DNA of 64,000 nt, taken from the NCBI RefSeq assembly GCF_016587435.1, contig NZ_BNJJ01000002.1, positions 496,001 to 560,000 of the forward strand, read 5' to 3'. Below the pieces are notes generated by a model. The model ran no database searches, was not told the DNA's origin, and was given only the letters and a program-made list of their open reading frames with translations. Every line of letters starts with the position of its first letter. The stretch's first letter is position 1. Below are positions 32,648 through 41,228 of this stretch, one piece after another. This stretch comes from Dictyobacter formicarum. GTDB taxonomy: Bacteria > Chloroflexota > Ktedonobacteria > Ktedonobacterales > Ktedonobacteraceae. The translations under genes were made by a program, and so were the position numbers.

Positions 32648-33805
32648 TTGGTTGCACTCACTCATCTTCAAGAAATCCGCCAGGCTCTCCCAGCAACGAC
32701 TGCGCAGATTTATTTAAATACCGGCACCTTTGGTCCTCTACCTGATTGTGTGCCACAGGCTATGACGGCTCGCATTCAGGAAGAATGGAAACAGGGCCGC
32801 CTGGGTCCCAGCGGTTTTGGGGGTATCACTACTATCTCTCAACAGGCTCGTGAGCATGTTGCTCGTCTGCTCCACTGCCTGGAAGAAGAAATCACGCTCA
32901 CGGACAATACTGGCGAGGGCATGAATATTGTTAGCTATGGTATTAACTGGCAGGCTGGCGACGAGGTTATTACTACCAATCACGAGCATATCAGCGCATT
33001 GGCACCTCTTTATCAGATACGCGATCGCACAGGCATAGTTATACGTATCGCCGATCTGGGTCCGCTTGCCAATCAATCTGCCCGTGCAGCTATTGAGCAG
33101 TTGATCACGCCACGTACACGCCTTATCTCTCTTTCTCATGTCACCTGGACTACAGGTGCCGTCGTAGATGTGCAGGAGGTAGCGGCCCTGGGTCGTGCTC
33201 ATAATATTCCAGTCCTCATTGATGGTGCTCAATCGGCAGGCAATATTCCCATCGATGTTACAGCGTTGGGGGTGGATTTCTATGCTATCCCAATGCAGAA
33301 GTGGCTATGTGGACCTGATGGGACCGGAGCGCTCTATATACGTAAAGAGTCTATGCACTACATTCAGTCGACTTATGTGGGGTATAATTCTATCAAATTT
33401 GGCCCTGGCGTGGATTGGGAGTTGCACGACTACGCACGACGCTTCGAGGTCGGTGGTCGTCAAACAGCTGCTATCAATGGGCAGAGCGCTGTCTTGCACT
33501 GGCTAGAAACGATGGTTGGCTATGACTGGCTCTTCTCACGCATCACGGAGCTTAACAAATACGCCTACCAGGCCCTTAAAGAGATCCCCAATCTGACTAT
33601 CCTCACGCCCGAACCTGGCCGCTGCGGTATTCTCTCCTTTACCATTGCGGATACAGACGAGACGGAACTTGTTACTTACCTGCGCGAAAAATATAATATT
33701 GCGATCCGCAGTATTCCGGACAATAAATCCCTGCGCATCTCAACCGGCTTCTTCAATACTGAAAGCGAGATCGATACGCTGGTTCACGCCCTTTTAGCCC
33801 ACTAA
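32648..33805 (+). CDS. Class V aminotransferase-like PLP enzyme, candidate EgtE
   Basis: This is a 385-residue PLP enzyme of aminotransferase class V / cysteine desulfurase fold. NTGTFGPLPDCV starts the domain, the PLP ring-stacking region is SHVTWTTGAVVDV, Asp in VLIDGAQSAG holds the pyridine nitrogen, and the Schiff-base Lys is in YAIPMQKWLCGPDG. Translation probably begins at TTG 32648 with GAGGAGA upstream. Because egtB and egtD follow, it may be EgtE, the C-S lyase that releases ergothioneine. A terminator separates it from egtB, so the link is contextual only. Confidence 0.78.
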   Translation: MVALTHLQEIRQALPATTAQIYLNTGTFGPLPDCVPQAMTARIQEEWKQGRLGPSGFGGITTISQQAREHVARLLHCLEEEITLTDNTGEGMNIVSYGINWQAGDEVITTNHEHISALAPLYQIRDRTGIVIRIADLGPLANQSARAAIEQLITPRTRLISLSHVTWTTGAVVDVQEVAALGRAHNIPVLIDGAQSAGNIPIDVTALGVDFYAIPMQKWLCGPDGTGALYIRKESMHYIQSTYVGYNSIKFGPGVDWELHDYARRFEVGGRQTAAINGQSAVLHWLETMVGYDWLFSRITELNKYAYQALKEIPNLTILTPEPGRCGILSFTIADTDETELVTYLREKYNIAIRSIPDNKSLRISTGFFNTESEIDTLVHALLAH

Positions 33806-33824
33806 TGATCATAGTCAGTTGCGA

Positions 33825-33851
33825 AGAGGCACCCCCGAGGGTGCCTCTTTA
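33825..33851 (+). terminator. Terminator after the class V PLP gene
   Basis: A 10-bp perfect stem (AGAGGCACCC 33825-33834 with 33839-33848), a CCGA loop and a short T-run. The following 300 bases up to egtB contain no recognised element. Confidence 0.85.
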
Positions 33852-34149
33852 TTGTTAATGATGCCCTTTTTGCTTTTTTTACTCCAGACATAGCTTTTCT
33901 TAACTTGAGTAAAAATCCTTTAGAGGTTACAATAGGAAAGTCTATGGAAAGTCGTGAAGCTCTAGTATAGATTGAAGATATTGATGGCTTTAAGACAAAA
34001 AGCTAATAAATATAGTACTAGCTTTTTGTGTGACAGAAAGGCGGCCTACCAATTCACAAGCTTGCATTCTATGCCAGGAATTAGCTGTTGTAGGTCTTGC
34101 TTCTGGCTAATTCAAGTGTCAAACTGAGATCGATTTAAGGAGTTGTAGA

Positions 34150-35448
34150 GTGGCAAAAAATATCCAGGATCATCCAGCGCTAGCACAATCCTCACCTCGA
34201 CAAACCCTACTTGAAGATTACATACGCGTACGTCGCTTTTCGGAACAATTATGTGTTCCGCTGGAGACAGAAGATTATGTGATCCAATCGATGCCTGATG
34301 TTAGCCCAACGCGCTGGCACCTGGCTCACACTTCCTGGTTCTTTGAGACGTTTGTGTTATCGTCATACGCACCAGGCTATACCTCACCTCATCCACAATA
34401 CGCCTACCTGTTCAATTCTTACTACAATTCAGTCGGAGAGCGCCATTGCCGACCGAAGCGAGGCTTGATTTCACGGCCTACAGTCCGGGAAACCTATGCC
34501 TATCGACAGTATGTGGATGAGCGCGTCAGCGACTTTTTGCTGACATGTACAGAGGACATACTATTAAAGGTTGCCCCAGTGGTAACACTGGGTATTCATC
34601 ATGAACAGCAACATCAAGAATTGATGGTAACAGACATTAAACATGTCCTCTCTTGTAATCCTTTGCATCCGGTTTATCTGGAACGGACGCTTCCTTCTGC
34701 TGAGCCTCCTTCTGCTCTGGCCTGGATCAGTTATCCAGAACAATTGGCCTGGATCGGGTATGAGGGTGATGGCTTTTTTTACGACAATGAAGGTCCGTCT
34801 CATCGTGAGTTTGTAGATGCTTACCAGCTCAGCTCACGCTTGATTACCAATGGCGAATACCTTCAATTTATTGAGGATGGCGGCTATCAAAATCCTTTGC
34901 TCTGGCTCTCCAGTGGCTGGAATACTGTTCAGAGCGAGCAGTGGCAGGCGCCATTGTATTGGGAAAAACATGATGGGCATTGGATGATGATGACATTGAG
35001 TGGTCTACGACCAGTTGAGCCAGCTGAACCAGTCTGCCATGTCAGTTATTATGAGGCCGATGCTTATGCACGCTGGGCCGATGCGCGCCTGGCCACTGAA
35101 GCTGAATGGGAATTGGCCGCAAGACATGTGCCAATCGAGGGCAATTTTGTTGAAAACCAGAATTTCCATCCAGTTCCGCTGGGAAAGTCTTTAGATCTGG
35201 CCAGACCGGCGCAGATGTATGGGGATGTCTGGGAGTGGACCCAGAGCGCGTACCTGCCTTACCGCGGTTATCGTCCCTCCCCAGGAGCGTTAGGCGAATA
35301 TAACGGCAAATTCATGTGCAATCAGTTCGTGCTGCGTGGTGGTTCCTGTGCCACCTCTATCACTCATATTCGCCCTACCTATCGAAATTTCTTTCCACCG
35401 GATGCGCGTTGGCAATTTATGGGCATTCGTTTAGCACGCGAGGTGTAA
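34150..35448 (+). CDS. egtB: Ergothioneine sulfoxide synthase EgtB
   Basis: EgtB is a non-heme iron enzyme that links hercynine to gamma-Glu-Cys or Cys with oxygen. Residues 1-160 are the DinB-like domain with the iron ligands in RWHLAHTSWF and HHEQQHQELM. The rest is a formylglycine-generating-like (FGE-sulfatase) domain, with CHVSYYEADAYARWADARL, GDVWEWTQSAY and FVLRGGSCAT. At 432 residues it is a normal EgtB. The GTG start has AAGGAG seven bases upstream. egtD follows 67 bases later. Confidence 0.94.
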   Translation: MAKNIQDHPALAQSSPRQTLLEDYIRVRRFSEQLCVPLETEDYVIQSMPDVSPTRWHLAHTSWFFETFVLSSYAPGYTSPHPQYAYLFNSYYNSVGERHCRPKRGLISRPTVRETYAYRQYVDERVSDFLLTCTEDILLKVAPVVTLGIHHEQQHQELMVTDIKHVLSCNPLHPVYLERTLPSAEPPSALAWISYPEQLAWIGYEGDGFFYDNEGPSHREFVDAYQLSSRLITNGEYLQFIEDGGYQNPLLWLSSGWNTVQSEQWQAPLYWEKHDGHWMMMTLSGLRPVEPAEPVCHVSYYEADAYARWADARLATEAEWELAARHVPIEGNFVENQNFHPVPLGKSLDLARPAQMYGDVWEWTQSAYLPYRGYRPSPGALGEYNGKFMCNQFVLRGGSCATSITHIRPTYRNFFPPDARWQFMGIRLAREV

Positions 35449-35515
35449 CATCGTACAGAGCATACAAGAACAACTTGAGCGATATGATTTCGCGCCTAAA
35501 CAGAAAACGTTTCGG

Positions 35516-36424
35516 ATGGAAATTCTGCAAGGATTACAGAAGCCGAGCAAAGAACTGCCGAGCAAATACTTTTACGATGAGGTTGGCTCACAATTATTCG
35601 ATCGTATTACGGAACTCGATGAATATTATCTGACTCGTACTGAGTTACAGATCATGCAGCAACAAATTCACGATATCGCCGCTACATTGGGGCCGCGCTG
35701 TATGCTCATTGAGTATGGAAGTGGAAGCAGCTTGAAGACGCGTCAGTTGCTAGATCATCTGGAGCACCCAGTGGCCTATGTGCCCATCGACATTTCCAAA
35801 GAACACTTGCTCCAGGCTTCCCTCAAACTGTCACAGTCCTATCCGAAAATAGAAATTCTGCCCATTTGTGCAGATTATACAAGCAGTTTTTCCCTGCCAA
35901 CACCAACACAGCCGGGTGCTCGTAAAGTGGCTTACTATCCAGGTTCTACGATTGGAAACTTTGATCGAGGACCAGCCAGAACATTTCTGGCGCAGATCGC
36001 TCACACCTGCGGCCAGGGTGGCGGGCTTCTGATTGGCGTCGATCTGAAAAAGGACTTTTCCATTTTACATAGCGCCTACAACGATCGATCAGGCGTCACG
36101 GCTGCCTTTAACCTGCATCTGTTGGAACGACTTAACAGCGAACTAAGCACCGATTTCCAATTGGACCATTTTGGTCACTATGCTTTCTACAATCCCGGTG
36201 AAGGCCGGATTGAAATGCACCTGGTGAGCCTGAGGAAACAACAGGTCCATTTGGGAAGAGAAAAGATCACATTTGACGATTATGAGAGTATCTGGACGGA
36301 GAGTTCTTATAAATACACGCTTGATGAGTTTGGCCAGCTGGCCGCCAGTGCTGGTTTCAAGGTTGAGCGCATCTGGCTCGATCCCAAAGAATTCTTCAGC
36401 ATCCAATACCTCTCTGTCGTCTAA
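35516..36424 (+). CDS. egtD: Histidine N-alpha-methyltransferase EgtD
   Basis: EgtD trimethylates histidine to hercynine with SAM, the first ergothioneine step. The family's LPSKYFYDEVGSQLFDRITE, the SAM loop EYGSGSSLKTRQLLDHL and the FPGSTIGN-like YYPGSTIGNFDRG are present. From the ATG at 35516 it is 302 residues, about 20 fewer at the N-terminus than usual. The same frame is open upstream to 35438 and reads like protein (VQSIQEQLERYDF), but has no ATG, GTG or TTG, and no Shine-Dalgarno lies before 35516. The true start is therefore uncertain and may use a rare codon. Confidence 0.93.
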   Translation: MEILQGLQKPSKELPSKYFYDEVGSQLFDRITELDEYYLTRTELQIMQQQIHDIAATLGPRCMLIEYGSGSSLKTRQLLDHLEHPVAYVPIDISKEHLLQASLKLSQSYPKIEILPICADYTSSFSLPTPTQPGARKVAYYPGSTIGNFDRGPARTFLAQIAHTCGQGGGLLIGVDLKKDFSILHSAYNDRSGVTAAFNLHLLERLNSELSTDFQLDHFGHYAFYNPGEGRIEMHLVSLRKQQVHLGREKITFDDYESIWTESSYKYTLDEFGQLAASAGFKVERIWLDPKEFFSIQYLSVV

Positions 36425-36430
36425 CAATTC

Positions 36431-36471
36431 AACACCAGAAGCACTATAACAAAGATAGTGCTTCTGGTGTT
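36431..36471. terminator. Bidirectional terminator between egtD and ridA
   Basis: A perfect 17-bp stem (36431-36447 with 36455-36471) with a 7-base loop lies between converging genes. Confidence 0.86.
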
Positions 36472-36478
36472 CATGCTG

Positions 36479-36859
36479 CTATTTGCCTACGTAGGCAATG
36501 ACATCAATCTCTACCATGAAACCTGCCAGCTGACTGCCAACGGTGGTGCGGGTAGGCTTGGGATCGGAAAAGTAACTGGAATAGACCTTGTTATAGTCTG
36601 CAAACAGACTGAGATCGCTGAGGTGAACGGTTGATTTGACTACATCATCCAGCGTGGCTCCGCCGGCGGCAAGGATCGCTTTGATATTTTCCAGTACTCG
36701 CGCCGTTTGCTCCTCAATCGTCTGGCCAACAATTTCGCCCGTGGCCGGATCAATGGGTCCTTGCCCTGAAACAAAAATAAAATCCCCGGCGCGCAATCCT
36801 TGCGAATACGCTCCCCGTGGCGTAGCACCTTGCTGGGTAGAAATCTGCTGCTTTGGCAT
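36479..36859 (-). CDS. RidA family enamine/imine deaminase
   Basis: This is a 126-residue YjgF/YER057c/UK114 protein that hydrolyses reactive enamines and imines released by PLP enzymes. The N-terminal GAYSQGLRAGDFIFVSGQ and the C-terminal PTRTTVGSQL (catalytic Arg) are diagnostic; the last segment is VEIDVIAYV. It lies directly downstream of a D-amino-acid-type PLP enzyme on the same strand, a sensible pairing because such enzymes produce enamines. Confidence 0.92.
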   Translation of the reverse strand: MPKQQISTQQGATPRGAYSQGLRAGDFIFVSGQGPIDPATGEIVGQTIEEQTARVLENIKAILAAGGATLDDVVKSTVHLSDLSLFADYNKVYSSYFSDPKPTRTTVGSQLAGFMVEIDVIAYVGK

Positions 36860-36926
36860 ACGGAATCACTCCTTACCTATTTCATACCTAATAATGAAAC
36901 CAACATATTAAAGAACCTGACAGTTA

Positions 36927-37976
36927 CTATTGTATCAGACCGCGACAGGCCACGGGCCAGGTAACCTCTACCTGCTCATTACGAATACCAACAATCTGGT
37001 TGAAGAGATTGGTAACGGTACAACAATGGTTGGGAATCACAGTCAGGCGTTCGCCAATCAAGGGTTTGTGGGAGCAGGCGGAGAAATCCACGTGACCATG
37101 TTCCTCGGATTGTGAGTAGATGATGGCTTCGGGGTATTCCAGAATTAAGCCATGCCCGGGTGCGGTTCCCAGGTCCGAGGAAAATGTTTTGCTGCCACCA
37201 TCAATAATTCGTCTGTTTTCAGTTGGCTGGCTAACTACGGTCACGGTTACCTTAAAGGCCAGATCATCCAGAGTCATTGCGCCCGATTGCAAGGCGTGTC
37301 GATCACCATAGACATATTCGCCTGCTCTATGCTCGTTGATTTCAGGAAAATCCTGTGCCTGCCACATGCAGTGGGTGCTACCGCCGCTGACACGCTCCAA
37401 TGGAAGTTGAGCAGCAGCGAGCAAAGCTCTGGTTTCACGTACAAAGGTGTTAGCACGCTCACTGCTGGGATAGGTCATCAAACCGCCAAAGTGAAGTCCT
37501 GGAGCATTAGCAATCAGTCTTGCCAGTTGAGCGGCTGCTGCGGGCGTCTGAACGCCGCAGCGTTCCAAACCGGTGTCACATTCAACCAGTACAGGTAAGG
37601 TCAGACCGGCCTGTTCCATCGCCGCTGAAAGCCCATGCACCACGATCTCGTCATCGGCGGTGACACTGATGCGACAGCGCCGGGCCAGCGCCACAAGGCG
37701 CGCCAGTTTAGGTTCACCTACAATATTATAGGGCACAAAAATATCATGGATACCTGCGCTGACCATTACTTCCGCTTCGCCCAGCTTCTGACAGGTAATG
37801 CCTACCGCTCCATGTTCAATCTGCATGCGGGCAATTTGCGGTATCTTATGGGTCTTAATATGTGGCCGATTGGCGATTCCATGCCGATCTAGATGGGCCT
37901 GCAGACGTGCAATATTGCGTTCTAGCCTATCCAGATCTACCGTTGCGACTGGAGTTTCCAACTGGTCTATATGCAT
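36927..37976 (-). CDS. D-threonine aldolase / D-serine dehydratase-like PLP enzyme
   Basis: This is a 349-residue fold-type III PLP enzyme. The Ala-racemase-like barrel starts with LETPVATVDLDRLERNI and carries the PLP Lys in RPHIKTHK. The C-terminal domain holds a metal site His-x-Cys in IPNHCCTVTN, as in DSD1-type D-serine dehydratase and D-threonine aldolase. The start at 37976 is taken because the conserved domain begins there and GGGAGG lies 12 bases upstream; the longer open frame runs back through the 5S rRNA gene and cannot be coding. ridA follows 67 bases downstream, fitting the removal of enamine products. Confidence 0.88.
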   Translation of the reverse strand: MHIDQLETPVATVDLDRLERNIARLQAHLDRHGIANRPHIKTHKIPQIARMQIEHGAVGITCQKLGEAEVMVSAGIHDIFVPYNIVGEPKLARLVALARRCRISVTADDEIVVHGLSAAMEQAGLTLPVLVECDTGLERCGVQTPAAAAQLARLIANAPGLHFGGLMTYPSSERANTFVRETRALLAAAQLPLERVSGGSTHCMWQAQDFPEINEHRAGEYVYGDRHALQSGAMTLDDLAFKVTVTVVSQPTENRRIIDGGSKTFSSDLGTAPGHGLILEYPEAIIYSQSEEHGHVDFSACSHKPLIGERLTVIPNHCCTVTNLFNQIVGIRNEQVEVTWPVACRGLIQ

Positions 37977-38045
37977 AATGGGCAACAACCTCCCTGCTCT
38001 GATCATCAAAAACGGTCCATTTATCAGAAAATATTTGTAAACGCC

Positions 38046-38066
38046 AAAAAGCCACTCATGTGGGCG
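38046..38066 (-). terminator. Terminator after the 5S rRNA gene
   Basis: On the minus strand GCCCAC-ATGA-GTGGC (one bulged C) is followed by TTTTT, directly after the 5S 3' end. Confidence 0.7.
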
Positions 38067-38192
<126 letters not shown>

Positions 38193-38224
38193 TGCACATA
38201 CAAGCGGCTTTCTTGACAGGGAGA

Positions 38225-38253
38225 ATACTATCACAGCCATTCTCCTATGTCAA
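38225..38253 (-). promoter_or_regulatory. Promoter of the solitary 5S rRNA gene
   Basis: TTGACA (38253-38248), a 17-base spacer and TAGTAT (38230-38225) stand about 30 bases ahead of the 5S 5' end. Confidence 0.72.
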
Positions 38254-38280
38254 TACCCCTCAATCGGTGTTTACAACAAT

Positions 38281-39177
38281 TCACCTTAATTGATTAGATA
38301 CTGGTGGAGACAGCGGTACTGGCTGCAGGCCATAATCGACCCGTAGCTCTCTCGCTTTGCGCGGCCGCAAAATAATAACGGCATTGATGAGCAAAATAAC
38401 ACAGTATATTCCTGAGCTTAAAAGGGCTAGATTTAATGGAGTTGAGAGAACCAGTCGAGGATTCACCGTCAATAAAATCAGGCCAGGAAAATCTTTGGCT
38501 GCGTGAAATAGGATGCCAGGCCAGATTGATCCGGTGCGTAGACGTAATCCGGACAGCAGGACGCCAAAACCAAATGCGAATAATGCCTGTCCAATAACAT
38601 AGTTCCAGGTAAAACCAACCACAATATTGCTCAGATGAACCAGGGCAAATAGAACAGAGGAGATCAATACCGCGGGCCAGATACCTGTAGGCAATGCGCT
38701 CTGCAGGAGTAATCCGCGAAAAAAACTTTCCTCAGTCAGACCAACCAGCAGTGAAGCAATCAGGGACAACACAATAATTTGTGTACTGCTCTTTCCTGTT
38801 GCGATTGGCAATGCTACTATCGATGGTAGAACAATAATGATAAACGGTACAATATATAAACGGATATCTTTGCGCTGAATGCCACGCGTAAAACCTATCT
38901 GTGCCCACCACCCCAATAGCAATAAAGGAATAATTATCAGTACAGCATAAAAACACTCACCAATAATATTTTTGATTACAAAAGACAGATGCCAATCTTT
39001 AACGCCAAGCTGAAAAATATAACTAAAAACTCGCAAGACAACAATAAAATACAATAGAAGCAGCGCCGTGCCGAGCAAAGGGCGCTGCCGAAAAAATCTG
39101 TTCAAGGCGCTATTTTTTTCTTCAACCACAAATCTGCCAGGTTGGGGCTCGTGGGATGCAGCCGTAAAGTCTTGCAT
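38281..39177 (-). CDS. CPBP family intramembrane metalloprotease
   Basis: This is a 298-residue protein with about eight membrane helices. The CPBP (CAAX protease/bacteriocin-processing) motifs are EESFFRGLLLQ (the EExxxR box), FALVHLSNI and LFHAAKDF. Members process or mature peptides, or act in bacteriocin immunity. There is no bacteriocin gene next to it. It stands just upstream of the 5S gene on the same strand but has its own unit. Confidence 0.87.
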   Translation of the reverse strand: MQDFTAASHEPQPGRFVVEEKNSALNRFFRQRPLLGTALLLLYFIVVLRVFSYIFQLGVKDWHLSFVIKNIIGECFYAVLIIIPLLLLGWWAQIGFTRGIQRKDIRLYIVPFIIIVLPSIVALPIATGKSSTQIIVLSLIASLLVGLTEESFFRGLLLQSALPTGIWPAVLISSVLFALVHLSNIVVGFTWNYVIGQALFAFGFGVLLSGLRLRTGSIWPGILFHAAKDFPGLILLTVNPRLVLSTPLNLALLSSGIYCVILLINAVIILRPRKARELRVDYGLQPVPLSPPVSNQLR

Positions 39178-39345
39178 TTCACTACTTTCCTTTTGCCATT
39201 AGGAATCAATGACAATATCATACATAATATGTCGGTACCATGGGCAACAGAGGTTTGCAGCCAGTTAAATATGCTGCTCCTTGCGCCAACCTGGCTGGCC
39301 TGTGCTATATCCATCAGCAGGAGTATGAAACGGTGCCGCAAACGG

Positions 39346-40431
39346 CTAGTTCCAGACACGGCGTAACAATCGCAGCCAGTTGCCGTGTAAGATAGCCATA
39401 ATATCTGCTTCAGCATACCCACGTTGGGCTAATAGCAACCCCAGCTTTTGCAGGTCTGCAATAGTATCTAGATCCTGTGGTGACTGCTCACGGCCAAACC
39501 CGCCATCGAGATCACTGCCAATGCCCACATGTTTGCTGTTACCTGCCAGCTGACAAATATGGTCGATATGATCCACAATCTGGACCAGGTTGACACGTGG
39601 ATTGGTCAATCCACCACGAATCCAACCAAACTGGAGCATAATCAGGTCAAGGGGCATACCAATAACACCGTCACGCTCAATGATAAGCTTGAGCTGCTCA
39701 TCGTCAAATTGCCGCTGATGCGGGACCAGTGAGCGACAACTATTATGGCTGGCAATCACGGGACCATCATAGAATCGCATGGCCTCCCAGAACGCCTGGT
39801 CCGACAAATGAGTAGCGTCCAAAATTATATTGTACTTTTGCATCTGGATCAACAGTTCCCTCCCAGAAGGAGTAAGTGGTAATTCAGTACCTGTACCGCC
39901 TGCGTAGCGACCAGGACCATAGTGAGCCGGACCAATCAGCCGTACGCCCGCTGCCTGCCATTCACTCAGTTCATCAGCATCCAGGATAGGATCAGCGCTT
40001 TCCATACTTATAACCAGACCCAGCGGTGGTTGCTTTTGCTCATCGGTCTGCTGGTCAGCATCCCAGGCCTGCCATTCCGCCATATGTGACTCTAATGCTA
40101 CTTTCTCAGTGAGAATACGCACATGGCCTGCTTTTTCCAGTGCCTGATAATAAGCCAGTTGTCCTCTTGCGATGCCAAAGGCCTGGGCAGGCGATCCATA
40201 GTCGATGTATGGCTCTGGCCGACCGGTTGAACGAGCCAGCAGGGTCGCAAAACACACAGCAACCTTTCCTTTATGAAGTTCTGGCAATGCGGTTGTCCCC
40301 ATAGCTCTCCCTGGTCCAGATATACCAACTTCCAGCATGCGTAGAGTAGATGTTGAAAGCTCCAGATTACGATTCCACTGCAAAGCATTCCAGCCTAAAT
40401 CCAGGTGAGCATCTATAATAAGCATGTTCAC
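39346..40431 (-). CDS. Membrane dipeptidase (renal dipeptidase family M19)
   Basis: This is a 361-residue binuclear zinc peptidase. The metal ligands are visible as DAHLDLGWN (His-x-Asp), the bridging Glu in LVISMESADPIL, and the histidines in LDATHLSDQ and VIASHNSCRSL; a late VGIGSDLDGGFG carries the conserved Asp. Family members cleave dipeptides, including those with a D-residue at the C-terminal side, and beta-lactams. No signal peptide is seen, so it is probably cytoplasmic. Together with the nearby D-amino-acid PLP enzyme it may serve D-amino-acid recycling (inference). Confidence 0.92.
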   Translation of the reverse strand: MNMLIIDAHLDLGWNALQWNRNLELSTSTLRMLEVGISGPGRAMGTTALPELHKGKVAVCFATLLARSTGRPEPYIDYGSPAQAFGIARGQLAYYQALEKAGHVRILTEKVALESHMAEWQAWDADQQTDEQKQPPLGLVISMESADPILDADELSEWQAAGVRLIGPAHYGPGRYAGGTGTELPLTPSGRELLIQMQKYNIILDATHLSDQAFWEAMRFYDGPVIASHNSCRSLVPHQRQFDDEQLKLIIERDGVIGMPLDLIMLQFGWIRGGLTNPRVNLVQIVDHIDHICQLAGNSKHVGIGSDLDGGFGREQSPQDLDTIADLQKLGLLLAQRGYAEADIMAILHGNWLRLLRRVWN

Positions 40432-40637
40432 ACCCTTTCATCCTATATTAGCACGGTTCAGTATCAAAAAATTCAGCATGCTCGTATTATAAGGGAAAAC
40501 GTATTCTCTCGGAAAGGAATATGCTGTTTATCTTAGCTCTCTGATAAAAGTCCTGCGCATCAAAAGTGCAAGGGCTATTTATTTGTGGAGATTTTTTCTA
40601 TGATACTCATCAGGTACGGGATGGTTTACTTATACCT

Positions 40638-41156
40638 ATGAATAATATTCAAAATGTTATTAGCTTAATCCTTGCTCCAGTTGTGATGATTTCAAGTTGT
40701 ACACTCTTTATGAATGGATTACTTCAGCGCTATGATTCACTCAGCGCACGTTTACGCGCCATGCATTTAGAACATATGGAATTGTTGCGCGCTATCAGGA
40801 AAGAGAACGCAGCTAATCAGTGCGATACACGCGACACTGGCAGCCTATGTAATTTCAGTAAAGAACGCCTCGCTGAACTTGAATCTGAAATGCCTCATCT
40901 TTTAAAACGGCACTGGCTTCAGTGGAATGCCATTCTTGCCGCTGAGATTTCTATTGGTATCCTGGTTTTCAGTATGTTTGAGATCGGCTTCCATGTTATT
41001 ACCCATATGCCATGGGTAGAGCCAGCTGCATTATTCACCCTGCTCGTTGGGGCCCTGGTTTTCTTGACCTGTATTATGATTACCGCGGTTGAGTTCACTA
41101 CCTCTCCTAAAGCCGTTACCTTTGAAATCAAGCATGGTCTGGAACTGGGGCGTTAG
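40638..41156 (+). CDS. DUF2721-like membrane protein
   Basis: This is a 172-residue protein with three predicted membrane segments: NVISLILAPVVMISSCTLFM near the N-terminus and two adjacent helices around 95-150. A charged, coiled middle (RYDSLSARLRAMHLEHMELLRAIRKE) follows the first. This layout fits the DUF2721 family of unknown function. The start at 40638 is chosen because the hydrophobic helix begins there; no clear Shine-Dalgarno sequence is visible for it or for the ATG at 40566. Confidence 0.7.
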   Translation: MNNIQNVISLILAPVVMISSCTLFMNGLLQRYDSLSARLRAMHLEHMELLRAIRKENAANQCDTRDTGSLCNFSKERLAELESEMPHLLKRHWLQWNAILAAEISIGILVFSMFEIGFHVITHMPWVEPAALFTLLVGALVFLTCIMITAVEFTTSPKAVTFEIKHGLELGR

Positions 41157-41228
41157 CTCACGCTTAATAGAGAGTCTATTAAATGCATGTATCAGCACAG
41201 CAAGTAAGCAGGCATAGCGAACGTCATG

